NCBI RefSeq assembly: GCF_002218025.2
Contig: NZ_AP018682.1
Coordinates: 1 to 64,000 of the forward strand
From: Vibrio casei
GTDB lineage: Bacteria; Pseudomonadota; Gammaproteobacteria; Enterobacterales; Vibrionaceae
DNA length: 64,000 nucleotides
Direction of reading: 5' to 3'
The translations under genes were made by a program, and so were the position numbers. The notes beneath the pieces are model-generated. The model had not been told where the DNA came from. It saw only the letters and a program-made list of their open reading frames with translations, and did not search any database. Below, in pieces: positions 41,978-51,928 of this stretch; position 1 is the stretch's first letter; every line of letters starts with the position of its first letter.

Positions 41978-43114
41978 ATGAAGAAAATACTATTAGCCAT
42001 CGTCGGCAGTAAGCCTCAGGTGTTAACAGAAGTCATTTATGGTCTTTATCAATCTGGTCAAACTTTACCTGATGAAATTCGGGTGATCACCACTCGTAGT
42101 ACTCGCGATAAAATTACTAGCCAACTTTTTAAAGAAGGGTATTGGCAGTCATTGATTAACGAATATCAACTACCTGCTATCAGTTTTGATGAAAGCAATA
42201 TTTCAGTGTTGGAAGATAAGAATGGTTATCAACCTTTCGATGCTAAACAAGATGAAGATCAGTCGGTCATGGCGGATTGTATTATCCAAACCGTTTCAGA
42301 ATTAACCCGAGATACAAATACAGCCGTTTGTGCTTGTCTGTCTGGTGGTCGCAAAACCATGGCTTTCTATCTTGGTTTTGCAATGTCTTTATATGGTCGA
42401 ACTCAAGATTCATTAAAGCATGTATTCATTAGCCCTGAATATGAATCTTTACCTGCATTTTTCTTTCCAACAAAGCATGATCATTGGTTAATTAATACGG
42501 AAGGCGCAAAAGTAAATGCGAGAGAGGCCAAAGTGACGTTAGCAGATATCCCTTTTGTTCGTATGCATACAAGCCTTGCTTCGTCGATGTACTCTCAAAT
42601 TGAAGCTCGTTCCTTTTCGAAAACGGTGGCACTAATTAATGCTGCTAATCAAGATGGGCCATTGGCTATCTCTATCAATATCACAGCACGAACTGTCACT
42701 ATTTTGGGCGTTGAGATCCAACTTTCACCTAAGCTATTAGCCTTATACGCTTTTATCGCAACTCAACCTAATCAGAAAATTAAAGTTGGCTCTGCTTTTA
42801 TTCAATCTAAAGAATATACCAAACAATACCTATCCCTTTATAAACAAATGAGAGGGGATACACGTGTGTATAGCAGTTTTGGTTTAGATGGTGAAATTGA
42901 CTGGGATAATCAAGTCTTAGATGGGCTAAAGCCGATGTCTGCCAAGTTTATCCAAGAAGTTTTAAGTCAGTGCCAGCAAAAGCTTTCAGATAAATTACCT
43001 CTCTCGATCGTGGAAAAAGTCAAAGTTCAATCAAGTGGGATGAAAGGTGCGATGCAATATCATATTCATCCAGATATCGTGATTGTTGGCTTGGAGAAAT
43101 ATCATGATAAGTGA
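41978..43114 (+). CDS. CARF-type protein of the CRISPR-associated NE0113 family
   Basis: 378 aa. The N-terminal ~200 residues match the NE0113 group of CRISPR-associated proteins: KKILLAIVGSKPQVLTEVIYGLY, VITTRSTRDKI, and CACLSGGRKTMAFYLGFAMSLYGR. These are Rossmann-like CARF ligand-site motifs used to bind cyclic oligoadenylates. The C-terminal half (ARTVTILGVEIQLSPKLLALYAFIATQ...) looks like a winged helix. It could be a ligand-controlled regulator, a ring nuclease or an effector. No catalytic effector domain is evident. There is no cas gene or CRISPR array in the window, so the ligand source is unknown. The ARH gene overlaps its end by 11 nt. Confidence 0.8.
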   Translation: MKKILLAIVGSKPQVLTEVIYGLYQSGQTLPDEIRVITTRSTRDKITSQLFKEGYWQSLINEYQLPAISFDESNISVLEDKNGYQPFDAKQDEDQSVMADCIIQTVSELTRDTNTAVCACLSGGRKTMAFYLGFAMSLYGRTQDSLKHVFISPEYESLPAFFFPTKHDHWLINTEGAKVNAREAKVTLADIPFVRMHTSLASSMYSQIEARSFSKTVALINAANQDGPLAISINITARTVTILGVEIQLSPKLLALYAFIATQPNQKIKVGSAFIQSKEYTKQYLSLYKQMRGDTRVYSSFGLDGEIDWDNQVLDGLKPMSAKFIQEVLSQCQQKLSDKLPLSIVEKVKVQSSGMKGAMQYHIHPDIVIVGLEKYHDK

Positions 43115-44378
43115 TGAAGTGCGCAATAAAGCTCAAGGAGTGCTATTAGGTTTAGCGTTGGGAGATGCGTTAGGTACAACTCTTGAATTTCGACCAAAAG
43201 GATCCTTTACCCCGATTACCGATATGGAGGGGGGTGGTCCTTTTAATTTGCAAGCAGGGCAGTGGACAGATGATACATCTATGATGTTATGTCTCGCCGA
43301 TAGTTTTCTTGAATGCGGTAAAAATAATAGTAAAGATCAAATGGAGCGCTACCTACGTTGGTATCGTCACGGTGATAACTCATGTACTGGTCATTGTTTT
43401 GATATAGGTAATACGGTGAGAGCCGCGTTACATCAATTTGAGCTAACGGGCGATCCGCTATCTGGAAGTGAGGAACCAAATACTGCTGGAAATGGTAGTT
43501 TAATGCGAATTGCCCCCATTGCATTATTCTACCGAAAACAGTCTATTGAAGAAGCCTGTGATGCGGCATGTTTAGCGAGTATGACAACTCATGCTGAGCC
43601 ACGTACCCAAGCGGCTTGTGCACTTATGACATACTTTTTGCATCGTGGTTTGAATACACCGTCTATTGAATTAACGAAAGGCAACTTTTTAACTATTAGC
43701 CCTGATTTCATTCTACGGCTGGGTTCTTTATCTCAAGACGTTGTTGATCTCGCAACAGGTAACTATCGCCTAAAACAAGAAAGTGAAATCAAGGGAACGG
43801 GCTTTGTCATCGATTCATTGGAAGCAGCGTTATGGTGTTTCTATCACAGTGATAGTTTCGAACATGGTGCTTTGCTGGCAGCCAATCTAGGTGATGATGC
43901 TGATACCACCGCTGCAATTTATGGGCAAATTGCAGGGTGTTTTTATGGTGCAGATTCCTTACCTGAACATTGGTTAGACAAGTTAGCATGGAGAAAGCAT
44001 ATAGCCCGTCATGCTGAGTATTTGTTACTAAGGCCAAGTAATCATAATCTAAAACGGTTTTTAGACAGTTGTTCACATAACGAGCAAGGTTTTGATTATA
44101 CGGCCTTTTATGAATCATCCATTGCTATTGCACTTAGTTGGGATCTTGCAGATACCGTGGATTGGAATAGCAATGGGCGATCAGTTATTGAGGTCATAAA
44201 AGAAATGAGTTTAATGGCATGTTTGAGTTGGATCACTCAAGTTGTGCGTAGTGACCGTTTCAATCAAGGGTTGCTGCAAGAGACTTTGGACAATGGAAGC
44301 ATGGCGGCAGCAATAAAGAGACTTCAGTGGTTAATGAACACCTATGCTCCAAGCAATGAATGTATGACTAAGGATTAA
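43104..44378 (+). CDS. ADP-ribosylglycohydrolase (DraG/ARH family)
   Basis: 424 aa from ATG at 43104 (GGAGAAATATC upstream). ARH fold motifs: VLLGLALGDALGTTLEF at the N-terminus, metal-binding GQWTDDTSMMLCLADS, ENTAGNGSLMRIAPIAL-type loop, and the distal Mg site LGDDADTTAAIYGQIAGCFYG. It should cleave ADP-ribose from a protein, nucleic acid or small molecule. The final ~130 residues are an extra helical region not typical of the core. It overlaps the CARF gene by 11 nt and abuts the phosphatase gene (2 nt), so the three are translationally linked. Confidence 0.9.
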   Translation: MISDEVRNKAQGVLLGLALGDALGTTLEFRPKGSFTPITDMEGGGPFNLQAGQWTDDTSMMLCLADSFLECGKNNSKDQMERYLRWYRHGDNSCTGHCFDIGNTVRAALHQFELTGDPLSGSEEPNTAGNGSLMRIAPIALFYRKQSIEEACDAACLASMTTHAEPRTQAACALMTYFLHRGLNTPSIELTKGNFLTISPDFILRLGSLSQDVVDLATGNYRLKQESEIKGTGFVIDSLEAALWCFYHSDSFEHGALLAANLGDDADTTAAIYGQIAGCFYGADSLPEHWLDKLAWRKHIARHAEYLLLRPSNHNLKRFLDSCSHNEQGFDYTAFYESSIAIALSWDLADTVDWNSNGRSVIEVIKEMSLMACLSWITQVVRSDRFNQGLLQETLDNGSMAAAIKRLQWLMNTYAPSNECMTKD

Positions 44379-44380
44379 GA

Positions 44381-45748
44381 ATGCAAAGCAAATACGATAA
44401 GTTTTTTATTGGCGATATTCATGGACGCTTGGATAAATTAGAAACGTTATTAAATGATATTGGTTGGGATATTGAAGAGCCTTGTTATCACTTGGTGTTT
44501 GTTGGCGATTTAATTGATAACCAGACCAACCCAAATGTGCAGCAAATCAAGCTATTAAGTTTTGTGAAAGAGCTTGTAAACAAAGGGCTTGCGACTTGTA
44601 TTCTGGGCAATCATGAATTTAATGCGATAGGTTGGGCAACTTACCACCCCGATACGGGTCTTCCACTTCGAAAACATAGTGAAAATAACCATAAACAACA
44701 CCATGCCTTTTTGACTGAAGTAGGGGAATCATCAGCACTTCATCAGGAGTGGGTTGATTGGTTTAAAAAGCGACCTTTATTTGTTGAGTTTGCAGAGGTT
44801 CGAGCTATCCATGCTTGTTGGAATGATGAATGTATTGAGCGAATAAAGTCTTATCTCGATTCAAGTAACTGTATACGTGAAGAGCATTGGATAAACGCTT
44901 TTGATGAGTCTCATGAGCTTTTTGAGTTAATTGAAATATTACTTAAAGGGCCAGAAGTGAATCTACCCAAAGGTATAACCTTTAAAGATAAGAATGGCAT
45001 TGAAAGAAGGACCATCAGAATAGCATGGTGGAACGATACCGCTCGTACTTATCGAGAGTTAGCCTTAATCGAGGATAAATATCGCTCATTACTTCCCGAT
45101 ATCCCTATTACTGATATCGACTGTAAACCAGTAACGAAACCGGTGTTCGTTGGTCATTACTCCTTGTCAGGGGAGCCTATGTTACAAAACGAAAAGGTAG
45201 CTTGTGTCGATTATAATGCACAAAAGGATCAATATCCCTTGGTTGGATATTTATACTCAAACACAGTTGATACAGATAGCCAGCTTTCACACGACCAATT
45301 TTTCTATGAAGGTAGAATCAGCTTTTTTGAAACCACCGAAGGGCAAATAAGCAAAGTATTACTAACTTCAGTGGATGAAAAGCTTTCGAAACTTCGGAAA
45401 CTAGAATTAGAGTCAGAAAATCCAATTACTGGTATTGCTTATGAAGCAACTGCACAGTATCCAGTTCGCCACCAAACGGCTGTAGATCGAGTTGATGAAT
45501 ATCTATGGTTACAATGGGACCCCATTGGTGTAAATGATTGGGAAGATTGTCGTGATGAGTACCAAGCTTATTGTGAGGATGTTACTCGCTTCGTGCTGTT
45601 CGGCTCTATTGAGGATTTAGCTTTGTATCTTTGGGTGACGATCGTTTACCAATTAGGTTTAAGCGCAAATTCTATAGAAGAGCAAAATACTCTTAAGCAA
45701 GATTGTGCTGTGCATGCTAACCGATTAAGACAACTTGTTTGGAAGTGA
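44381..45748 (+). CDS. Calcineurin-like metallophosphatase
   Basis: 455 aa. Metallophosphoesterase motifs in order: FFIGDIHGRLDKL, LVFVGDLIDN, CILGNHEFNAIGW, and FVGHYS near residue 260. It resembles ApaH/PrpE-type serine-threonine or dinucleotide phosphatases, with a C-terminal extension of about 170 residues I do not recognise. Substrate unknown: phosphoprotein, ADP-ribose-1''-phosphate, RNA end or diadenosine nucleotide are all possible. Last gene of the operon. Confidence 0.88.
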   Translation: MQSKYDKFFIGDIHGRLDKLETLLNDIGWDIEEPCYHLVFVGDLIDNQTNPNVQQIKLLSFVKELVNKGLATCILGNHEFNAIGWATYHPDTGLPLRKHSENNHKQHHAFLTEVGESSALHQEWVDWFKKRPLFVEFAEVRAIHACWNDECIERIKSYLDSSNCIREEHWINAFDESHELFELIEILLKGPEVNLPKGITFKDKNGIERRTIRIAWWNDTARTYRELALIEDKYRSLLPDIPITDIDCKPVTKPVFVGHYSLSGEPMLQNEKVACVDYNAQKDQYPLVGYLYSNTVDTDSQLSHDQFFYEGRISFFETTEGQISKVLLTSVDEKLSKLRKLELESENPITGIAYEATAQYPVRHQTAVDRVDEYLWLQWDPIGVNDWEDCRDEYQAYCEDVTRFVLFGSIEDLALYLWVTIVYQLGLSANSIEEQNTLKQDCAVHANRLRQLVWK

Positions 45749-45757
45749 ATCTATGGG

Positions 45758-45785
45758 TGTAGTGGCTGAGTGAATTTGGCCACCT
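45758..45785 (+). mobile_element. Solo left-end remnant of an IS911-like element
   Basis: TGTAGTGGCTGAGTGAATTT followed by GGCCACCT closely resembles the left end at 22988 (TGTAGTGGCATAGTGAATTT then GGTCAC). No transposase or right end follows; the group II intron begins 73 bp downstream. Confidence 0.5.
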
Positions 45786-46074
45786 GAATGGATATTTGTA
45801 ATACCTGAGTTAATTCGTGAAACGCTAAATTAGTAAAATCGTTGACTCGTTTCTGTCCGTGCGACGTGAAGTCGCATGAAGCGCTGTTCACCGCGAAAAG
45901 AGTGAACCGTTTGTATCACCAGACGACCCTAAGGCTCTGAATAAAGCAGCGAGCCTGACAATGTAACGAAGTTTGGCATTGTGCCAAACGGGAGCAGAAC
46001 CGTGAGGGGATGCTCCTCCTGATAACCACGAATTGGGTGAGTGCTAGGGAAATGATATGAACGCCTCCCCAACC

Positions 46075-47410
46075 TACGGAGGCTGACGATGATTCGATTG
46101 ACGAGGAAGGATACTCCCTGTCACGGCATCAAAGTGCCCAATATGGTTCAATTTAGTGAACAATCGACATTGGGAGTATCCAACATGAACAGTAACGTAT
46201 TTGGTGTTGACATCGCAAAACAAGTTTTTCAAATTCACTGGGTCGATCAAGAAACCGGTGAAATTCACTCTGACAAAGTGAAGCGAAAAGATTTTGTTCA
46301 GTACTTTGCCAACCAACAACCATCAATGATAGGAATGGAAGCTTGTGGTGGTGCTCACCACTGGGGAAGACTGTTTAAAGAAATGGGTCATACCGTGAAG
46401 CTGTTGCCAGCAAAGAAAGTCAAACCTTTCGTTTATGGCAATAAAAATGATGTGGTAGATGCTCGTGCGATATGGACGGCCATGCAACAACCAGACATGA
46501 AGTTTATTGCAGTAAAAACTGAAGAGCAGCAAGCGATTCTTAGCATTCATCGCATGCGAGAACTGCTGGTTAAACATAGGACGGCGCAAATAAACTCGAT
46601 ACGCGGTTTGTTGACCGAATTTGGCCTAGTGATGCCAAAAGGCAAGCAAGCATTTAAGGAAAAGCTACCAGATTGTTTAGCAAAACTGGAAGAGGATACG
46701 CCAAGTGCCTTTATGTGTGCCTTACAGGTTCAAGTGGAACGATTAACTCAGTTGGACGAAGATATTAAACAACTGGAAAAACAAATCCAAAGCTGGTTTA
46801 AGCACGATGAAGATTGTCAGCGTATCGCCAAAGTACCAGGTATTGGACCACTCACTGCCACGGCACTTATCGCTTCCATGGGGGATGCGTCAGCGTTTAA
46901 ATCCAGTCGAGAATTTGCAGCATGGGTAGGCATGGTTCCACGACAAACAGGAACGGGAGGTCGAGTGCACTTACACGGGATCAGCAAACGAGGCGATGTG
47001 TATTTACGTACTTTGCTTATCCATGGGGCGCGAGCAGTGATGACCCATAGTAAAGAAAAAAGTGAATGGCTCGTGTCTTTGCAAGCAAGACGACCGAAAA
47101 ATGTCGTGACGGTTGCGTTAGCTAACAAGATAGCTCGAACCGTTTGGGCATTAGTGGCCAACCAAACCGAATATCAGCCTTGTTAAGCAAGACTGACTAC
47201 TAATTTAAACTAACACAGGATGTTCGCAGAAAATTTGCCAAGGTGTATCAAAGAGTAATGACAAACAGGTAAGACCAAGCCTTATAAAACCTGAATACTG
47301 ACCAGAGCATTAAGCTCGCTAGGGAAATGAGGAATAAGGCTGCGGAAATCATTAGGGTCGGCAGAATGTCTGCCAATGTAGACCGAATATAAAACTGCCA
47401 CCTAACCATG
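46075..47410 (+). mobile_element. IS110-family element inside the group II intron (ends approximate)
   Basis: Carries one DEDD transposase. Limits are set by the two arms of an intron stem that lie outside it (46056-46070 and 47443-47457); exact ends are not resolved because this family lacks simple terminal repeats. An inverted pair GGATACTCCC / GGGAGTATCC flanks the non-coding start (about 46109-46118 and 46172-46181). The downstream non-coding region would hold the bridge RNA if this is of the IS1111 subgroup. Confidence 0.7.
46185..47186 (+). CDS. IS110-family transposase
   Basis: 333 aa from ATG at 46185 (MNSNVFGVDIAKQVFQIHWV); the 32 codons upstream in frame lie in the non-coding left end. 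RuvC-like DEDD residues: GVDIAK, GMEACGGAHHWGR, NKNDVVDARAIW. The C-terminal Tnp-20 domain has KVPGIGPLTATALIASMGDASAF and the Ser region GRVHLHGISKRGDVYLRTLL. Intact. This family is directed by a bridge RNA. Confidence 0.94.
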   Translation: MNSNVFGVDIAKQVFQIHWVDQETGEIHSDKVKRKDFVQYFANQQPSMIGMEACGGAHHWGRLFKEMGHTVKLLPAKKVKPFVYGNKNDVVDARAIWTAMQQPDMKFIAVKTEEQQAILSIHRMRELLVKHRTAQINSIRGLLTEFGLVMPKGKQAFKEKLPDCLAKLEEDTPSAFMCALQVQVERLTQLDEDIKQLEKQIQSWFKHDEDCQRIAKVPGIGPLTATALIASMGDASAFKSSREFAAWVGMVPRQTGTGGRVHLHGISKRGDVYLRTLLIHGARAVMTHSKEKSEWLVSLQARRPKNVVTVALANKIARTVWALVANQTEYQPC

Positions 47411-49011
47411 TTTGAAAATAACTCAATGATGACCTAGCAAATGGGGAAGCGTTCATATAAATCAGTATGATGAACGAAAGTGAATCCATGTAAGGTGCGT
47501 TATGCGATGAAGCAGCGGAAGTGGTTAATACGCTGTGGCCAAAACGGCGATGGGAGTAGGAAAGAGATTGGACAGTGCTCTTTCGTGATCGACAGGCTCC
47601 TCGCACTATAGTGGGCATCTAACCTGATATTGCGCGACATGCGGAACACGGTAAGCCAGTATCGTTCCTTCGGGAAAGCTGTCTGTGAAGAGAGCCGATA
47701 GCGGTGCTGGTAAAGGAGGTTGGAAAAAGCGAACGCTGCATTGTAATGATGCAGATACAGACAGATGTCTGACACGAAAGTGTGCCCACTTCCAACTGGT
47801 CTCCCATTGCAAGATGATTTGGAAAACTTTATTTAAGAAGGAACGCAGATGATCTCTTCTCATGAAGTGAGTGCCCCTTCTGGCAGCGCCCAATGGCAAT
47901 CCATCGACTGGAAAGCGGTTGAGCGCCATGTGTTAAGGCTCCAGATGCGCATTGCAAAAGCAATCCGAGAAGGTAAACACGGTAAGGCGAAAGCACTACA
48001 GTGGATACTGACTCACTCGAAAGCAGCAAAGCTTCTCGCTGTTCGTCGAGTCTCACAAAACAAAGGCAGTAAAACGCCAGGAATTGACGGCGACATCTGG
48101 AACACCGATGCACGTCGAATGGCGGCAGTCAGTTTACTGAGCAGAAAAGGCTATCGGGCCAAACCGCTCAGAAGGATCTATATCCCGAAGAAAAACGGCA
48201 AACTCAGACCATTAGGTATCCCGTGCATGATAGACCGTGCGCAACAAGCGTTACATCTTCTAGCACTAGAACCAATATCTGAAACAATTGCCGACCCTAA
48301 CAGCTATGGGTTTAGACCCAATCGAAGCGTAGCCGATGCAATACAACAGTGCTTCAAATGTCTATGCAAAAAGGGAGCAGCACAATGGGTTCTTGAGGGG
48401 GATATCAAAGCTTGTTTTGACAAGATAGGTCACCAATGGCTACTTGATAATATCCCGACAGACAAAAGGATGCTCAAGCAATGGCTGGAATGTGGCTATA
48501 TAGACAAAGGTCTCTTCTACAAAACGGCGGAGGGAACACCACAAGGCGGGATAATTTCACCCACCCTGATGTTGCTCACTCTTGTCGGACTAGAAAAGCT
48601 AACTAAGTCTATCGCTCGCAAGACAGGCAGCAGAGTAAACTTTATAGGTTATGCTGACGACTTTGTTATCACTGGGTCTTCAAAGGAAGTTCTTGTGAAT
48701 GACATCAAGCCGCAACTGATGGCTTTCCTACAAGAAAGAGGTTTAACGCTTTCTGAAGAGAAAACGCACGTAACTCATATCAATGATGGTTTTGACTTTC
48801 TTGGCTTCAACGCCAGAAAGTACAAAGGGAAACTGCTCATTAAACCGAGCAAGTCCAACGTATTATCATTCTTACGAAACATGCGTGACCTCATTAGAAA
48901 ACACGCAACAATCCCAGTAGCCGATCTCATCAGTGAGCTTACGGCAGCATAGCTCAACTTAACTCGCCAGCTCTGGTTTACTAAGTGCTTATCCAATATA
49001 AGGAAGGCACC

Positions 49012-49386
49012 ATGCAAAACCAGAAAAACCTGATTCAGGCCACTGCTGACTTTGAGCACTGGCGACAAACCCGCATTAATAAACATGCCAGTATCCCCGA
49101 TGAACTACGCTGCTTAGCACTCAAGCTGCTTGAAGAATATCCGATCAGTCACGTGACCAAAGCACTACGGATCTGCACCACCCAGCTCAATGACTGGCGC
49201 AAGCAACTTCCCGTTAAGTCGTCCGCTCCTGATTTTGTTCCGTTACAGATAGAGCCTGATTTACTACCTAAATCAGACCTGAGCCTTCAGCTCACTCTTC
49301 CTAATTCAAGTCAGATCTGTATCAGCGGCCTTGTCTCTCCTGACTTATTGCGAGCTCTGATACAAGAAGCAGGAGAAGTAAAATGA
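49012..49386 (+). CDS. tnpA: IS66 accessory protein TnpA (copy B)
   Basis: Identical protein to the copy A TnpA; start at ATG 49012 behind AAGGAAGG. Confidence 0.9.
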   Translation: MQNQKNLIQATADFEHWRQTRINKHASIPDELRCLALKLLEEYPISHVTKALRICTTQLNDWRKQLPVKSSAPDFVPLQIEPDLLPKSDLSLQLTLPNSSQICISGLVSPDLLRALIQEAGEVK

Positions 49387-49709
49387 TCCACCTGACTGCT
49401 GAGAGTAAAATCCTGCTTGCGACTCAACCAGCCGATTTTCGCTGTGGTATTGATGGACTCGCCGCCCTGTGTCGTCATCAGCTAAAACAGTCGCCTCGTA
49501 GCGGAACCCTGTTTGTGTTTACCAACCGCCGTCAAACCATGCTTAGAGCATTATGTTATGACGGCTCTGGCTTCTGGTTAATCAATAAACGCCTGAGCAA
49601 AGGCCGCTTTCAAGATTGGCCCCGTCATCACCAAGATGGGGTGACCCCTGTCGCCGCGAAGCAGCTTAAAGCTCTGTTGGTGGGGCTGCCTGGCTGGCAA
49701 AAAGTATGA
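49383..49709 (+). CDS. tnpB: IS66 accessory protein TnpB (copy B)
   Basis: Identical to the copy A IS66 TnpB (108 aa); overlaps tnpA by 4 nt. Confidence 0.95.
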   Translation: MIHLTAESKILLATQPADFRCGIDGLAALCRHQLKQSPRSGTLFVFTNRRQTMLRALCYDGSGFWLINKRLSKGRFQDWPRHHQDGVTPVAAKQLKALLVGLPGWQKV

Positions 49710-49824
49710 CCGTACGCACACTATTCCCCCTTAAGTTATCGATCCTCACGATCATGTTGACTGATCCCACAATGCTGGAATAATTGAGCGCATCAGCACT
49801 GCAAGCCAGCCGACAGGAACTTAA

Positions 49825-51423
49825 ATGGCGCAAGACTTTACCGATATTGACAGCGAAGAGCTGGACGGGCTTATCCAGCGAGTGCACGAGGCAAAGGAGC
49901 ACGACTTAGCACTGAGTGCGGAAGATTGCCACATCTTGTTGAAGGCATTAAAGACGCTGGCTGCCTTGCAAGAGCGTCTGTCTGATAACGATATCACCCT
50001 GCATAAATTGCGTAAGTTGGTTGGCATGGTCAAGTCATCAGAAACGATGGACACTCTACTCGGCCAGAAAAATAAGAAAAACAAAAACCGCGGTCAAAAA
50101 CGTCCTAAGCCTAAAAATACCCAACCCAGCACACCACCAGTGAAACCGAAAGTCACTCAGCATAAACTGGACGATCTAAAGAAAGGCGATAGTTGCCCCG
50201 AGTGTCAAAAAGGCAAGTTATATAAATACGAGCCCGCTACGCTGTTGCGGATCACTGGGCAAAGTCCGTTCGTCCCAGAGCAACACGTTATGGAGCGGCT
50301 ACGTTGCAATGCCTGTGGTCAGTACTTCACTGCCAAGTTACCTAATGACGTGATAAATGATGGAGAGCCAAGCCAGAAGTATGGTTACAGTGCCCGCAGC
50401 CTGATGGCTCTTCACAAGTTTTTTGCAGGTGCACCCTACTATCGTCAGGAGAGTACGCAAGCGCTGATGGGGATTAAACTGACCGCCTCAACCATCTTTG
50501 ACCAAGTCGAGTTAGTCGCCAATAGCTTGCAACCCATTTATAACTTGTTAAGAGTGTTTGCCGCAAACGCAGAGCACTATTATTTAGATGACACGACCAA
50601 CCGAATTTTAGACAAAGTCCCGATAGAAAAGCCGCAGAGAAATGGAACAAAAACCCGAGAGCGCAGTGGTGTTTACAGCTCCGGTTTAGTCGCGGGCTTA
50701 AAAGAGGGTCGTACTGTCGTGTTGTATCAGACCAATATCGGTCATGCCGGCGAGTTCATCGACGAGATTTTACATGACCGTGGCCGGACACTCGCGCCCC
50801 CGATATTGATGAGTGATGCCTTATCCAGCAACCGCCCATCGCTTGATTACGTGGTCGAACACAGTCTGTGCAACAGTCACGGACGACGGCAGTTTGCCGA
50901 AGTCCTTAATCAGTTTCCAGATGAAGTGGAGCAAGTACTACAGTGGTATGGTGAAATCTGGCGACACGATGATGAAGCCAGGGAGCTAGGACTTAACGCG
51001 GGGCAACGGTTAGCTTGGCATAAAAAGCTATCACTTCCGGTAATGGAGCAGATCCGAAACTGGGGTCAGGCCGAGCTGAACAGGGGAAGTACAGAAGAAA
51101 ACAGCGGGCTTGGTAAAGCAATTAATTATTTTACTAAGCATTATGAGGGGCTGACCGCCTTCTGCCGTCTCGAGGGAGCACAGCTGGATAATAACCGAGC
51201 GGAGCAAGCACTCAAGCTAGTTGCTCGCAACCGAAAAAATGCCCTGTTCCATAAAACACAGGCTGGTGCGAGCATTGCGGATGTGATCATGGCGATGATA
51301 GCGACATCAGCCGAAGCGGGTATAAATGTGCTGGATTACTTTAATACGATACAGCGAATGGAAAGTGAAGTTAAGGCTAATCCACAACAGTTCTTGCCCT
51401 GGAATTATCAGTCCAATATCTAA
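49825..51423 (+). CDS. tnpC: IS66 transposase TnpC (copy B)
   Basis: Identical to the copy A TnpC (532 aa), with all core motifs. Intact. Confidence 0.96.
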   Translation: MAQDFTDIDSEELDGLIQRVHEAKEHDLALSAEDCHILLKALKTLAALQERLSDNDITLHKLRKLVGMVKSSETMDTLLGQKNKKNKNRGQKRPKPKNTQPSTPPVKPKVTQHKLDDLKKGDSCPECQKGKLYKYEPATLLRITGQSPFVPEQHVMERLRCNACGQYFTAKLPNDVINDGEPSQKYGYSARSLMALHKFFAGAPYYRQESTQALMGIKLTASTIFDQVELVANSLQPIYNLLRVFAANAEHYYLDDTTNRILDKVPIEKPQRNGTKTRERSGVYSSGLVAGLKEGRTVVLYQTNIGHAGEFIDEILHDRGRTLAPPILMSDALSSNRPSLDYVVEHSLCNSHGRRQFAEVLNQFPDEVEQVLQWYGEIWRHDDEARELGLNAGQRLAWHKKLSLPVMEQIRNWGQAELNRGSTEENSGLGKAINYFTKHYEGLTAFCRLEGAQLDNNRAEQALKLVARNRKNALFHKTQAGASIADVIMAMIATSAEAGINVLDYFNTIQRMESEVKANPQQFLPWNYQSNI

Positions 51424-51928
51424 TCAAAACAGGCTCTGGCTTTCGGCCAGAGCCGCTTCTTAATACCTATGTACACTATCTTCTCGTAAGCTCACATCTC
51501 ATCAAGATGATAAATCCAAAGCTACGAGGATGGGCGAATTACTATCGCCATTGTGTTGCTAAACAAACCTTCAGCTATGTTGGTCATCAGATGTTTCTAG
51601 CGTTATGGCGATGGTCAGTTAGGCGTCACCCAAACAAGGGGCGCAAGTGGGTCGCACATAAGTATTTTCTGAACTTGCAAGGTCAATGGACTTTCCATGG
51701 CTGGTTCAAAAAGGCAGGAAAGTATGGCGTGTTCAGGCTGTTTGACATCGCTAAGGTGCCAATTAAGCGACATGTTAAAATCATGAGTCAAGCGAATCCG
51801 TTTGATCCTTTTTGGGAAGGTTTTCTCAATGAACGTAAGGTGAAAAATACAGGTCGCAACTCATGGTTTGATCCTGTCGCCACTGCTTTGTGAGTTGCTG
51901 GGTAACAATAACGCCTTAGTGGAGGCTT

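Larger units (their letters stand above)
48933..51495 (+). mobile_element. IS66-family element copy B (2563 bp, three genes)
   Basis: Same termini (GTGAGCTTAC...GTAAGCTCAC), length and encoded proteins as copy A, inverted relative to it. Direct repeat at the flanks is ATCTCATCA (9 bp; 48924-48932 and 51496-51504), one base longer than copy A's 8 bp. Confidence 0.97.
47849..51893 (+). pseudogene. Group II intron reverse transcriptase/maturase, split by IS66
   Basis: The first part (47849-48932) has RT motifs GSKTPGIDGDIW, KPLRRIYIPKKNGKLRPLGIP, GFRPNRS, GTPQGGIISP and the active-site FIGYADDFVITG. The second part (51505-51893) has the maturase X domain (MINPKLRGWANYYRH) and C-terminus. Deleting IS66 copy B plus one 9-bp repeat fuses them in frame (VADLIKMINPKLRGWAN), giving about 490 aa. 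AGGAA precedes the start. Confidence 0.92.

Noticed and set aside
46043..47330. GCTAGGGAAATGA at 46043-46055 and 47318-47330 as an IS110 target duplication
   Set aside because: The left copy lies outside the domain I arm 46056-46070, whose partner is at 47443-47457, so this pair does not bracket the element cleanly. IS110-type insertion also does not make 13-bp duplications.
47352..48113. Several minus-strand ORFs over the intron 5' region
   Set aside because: They overlap structured intron RNA and the maturase start, and have no recognisable domains.
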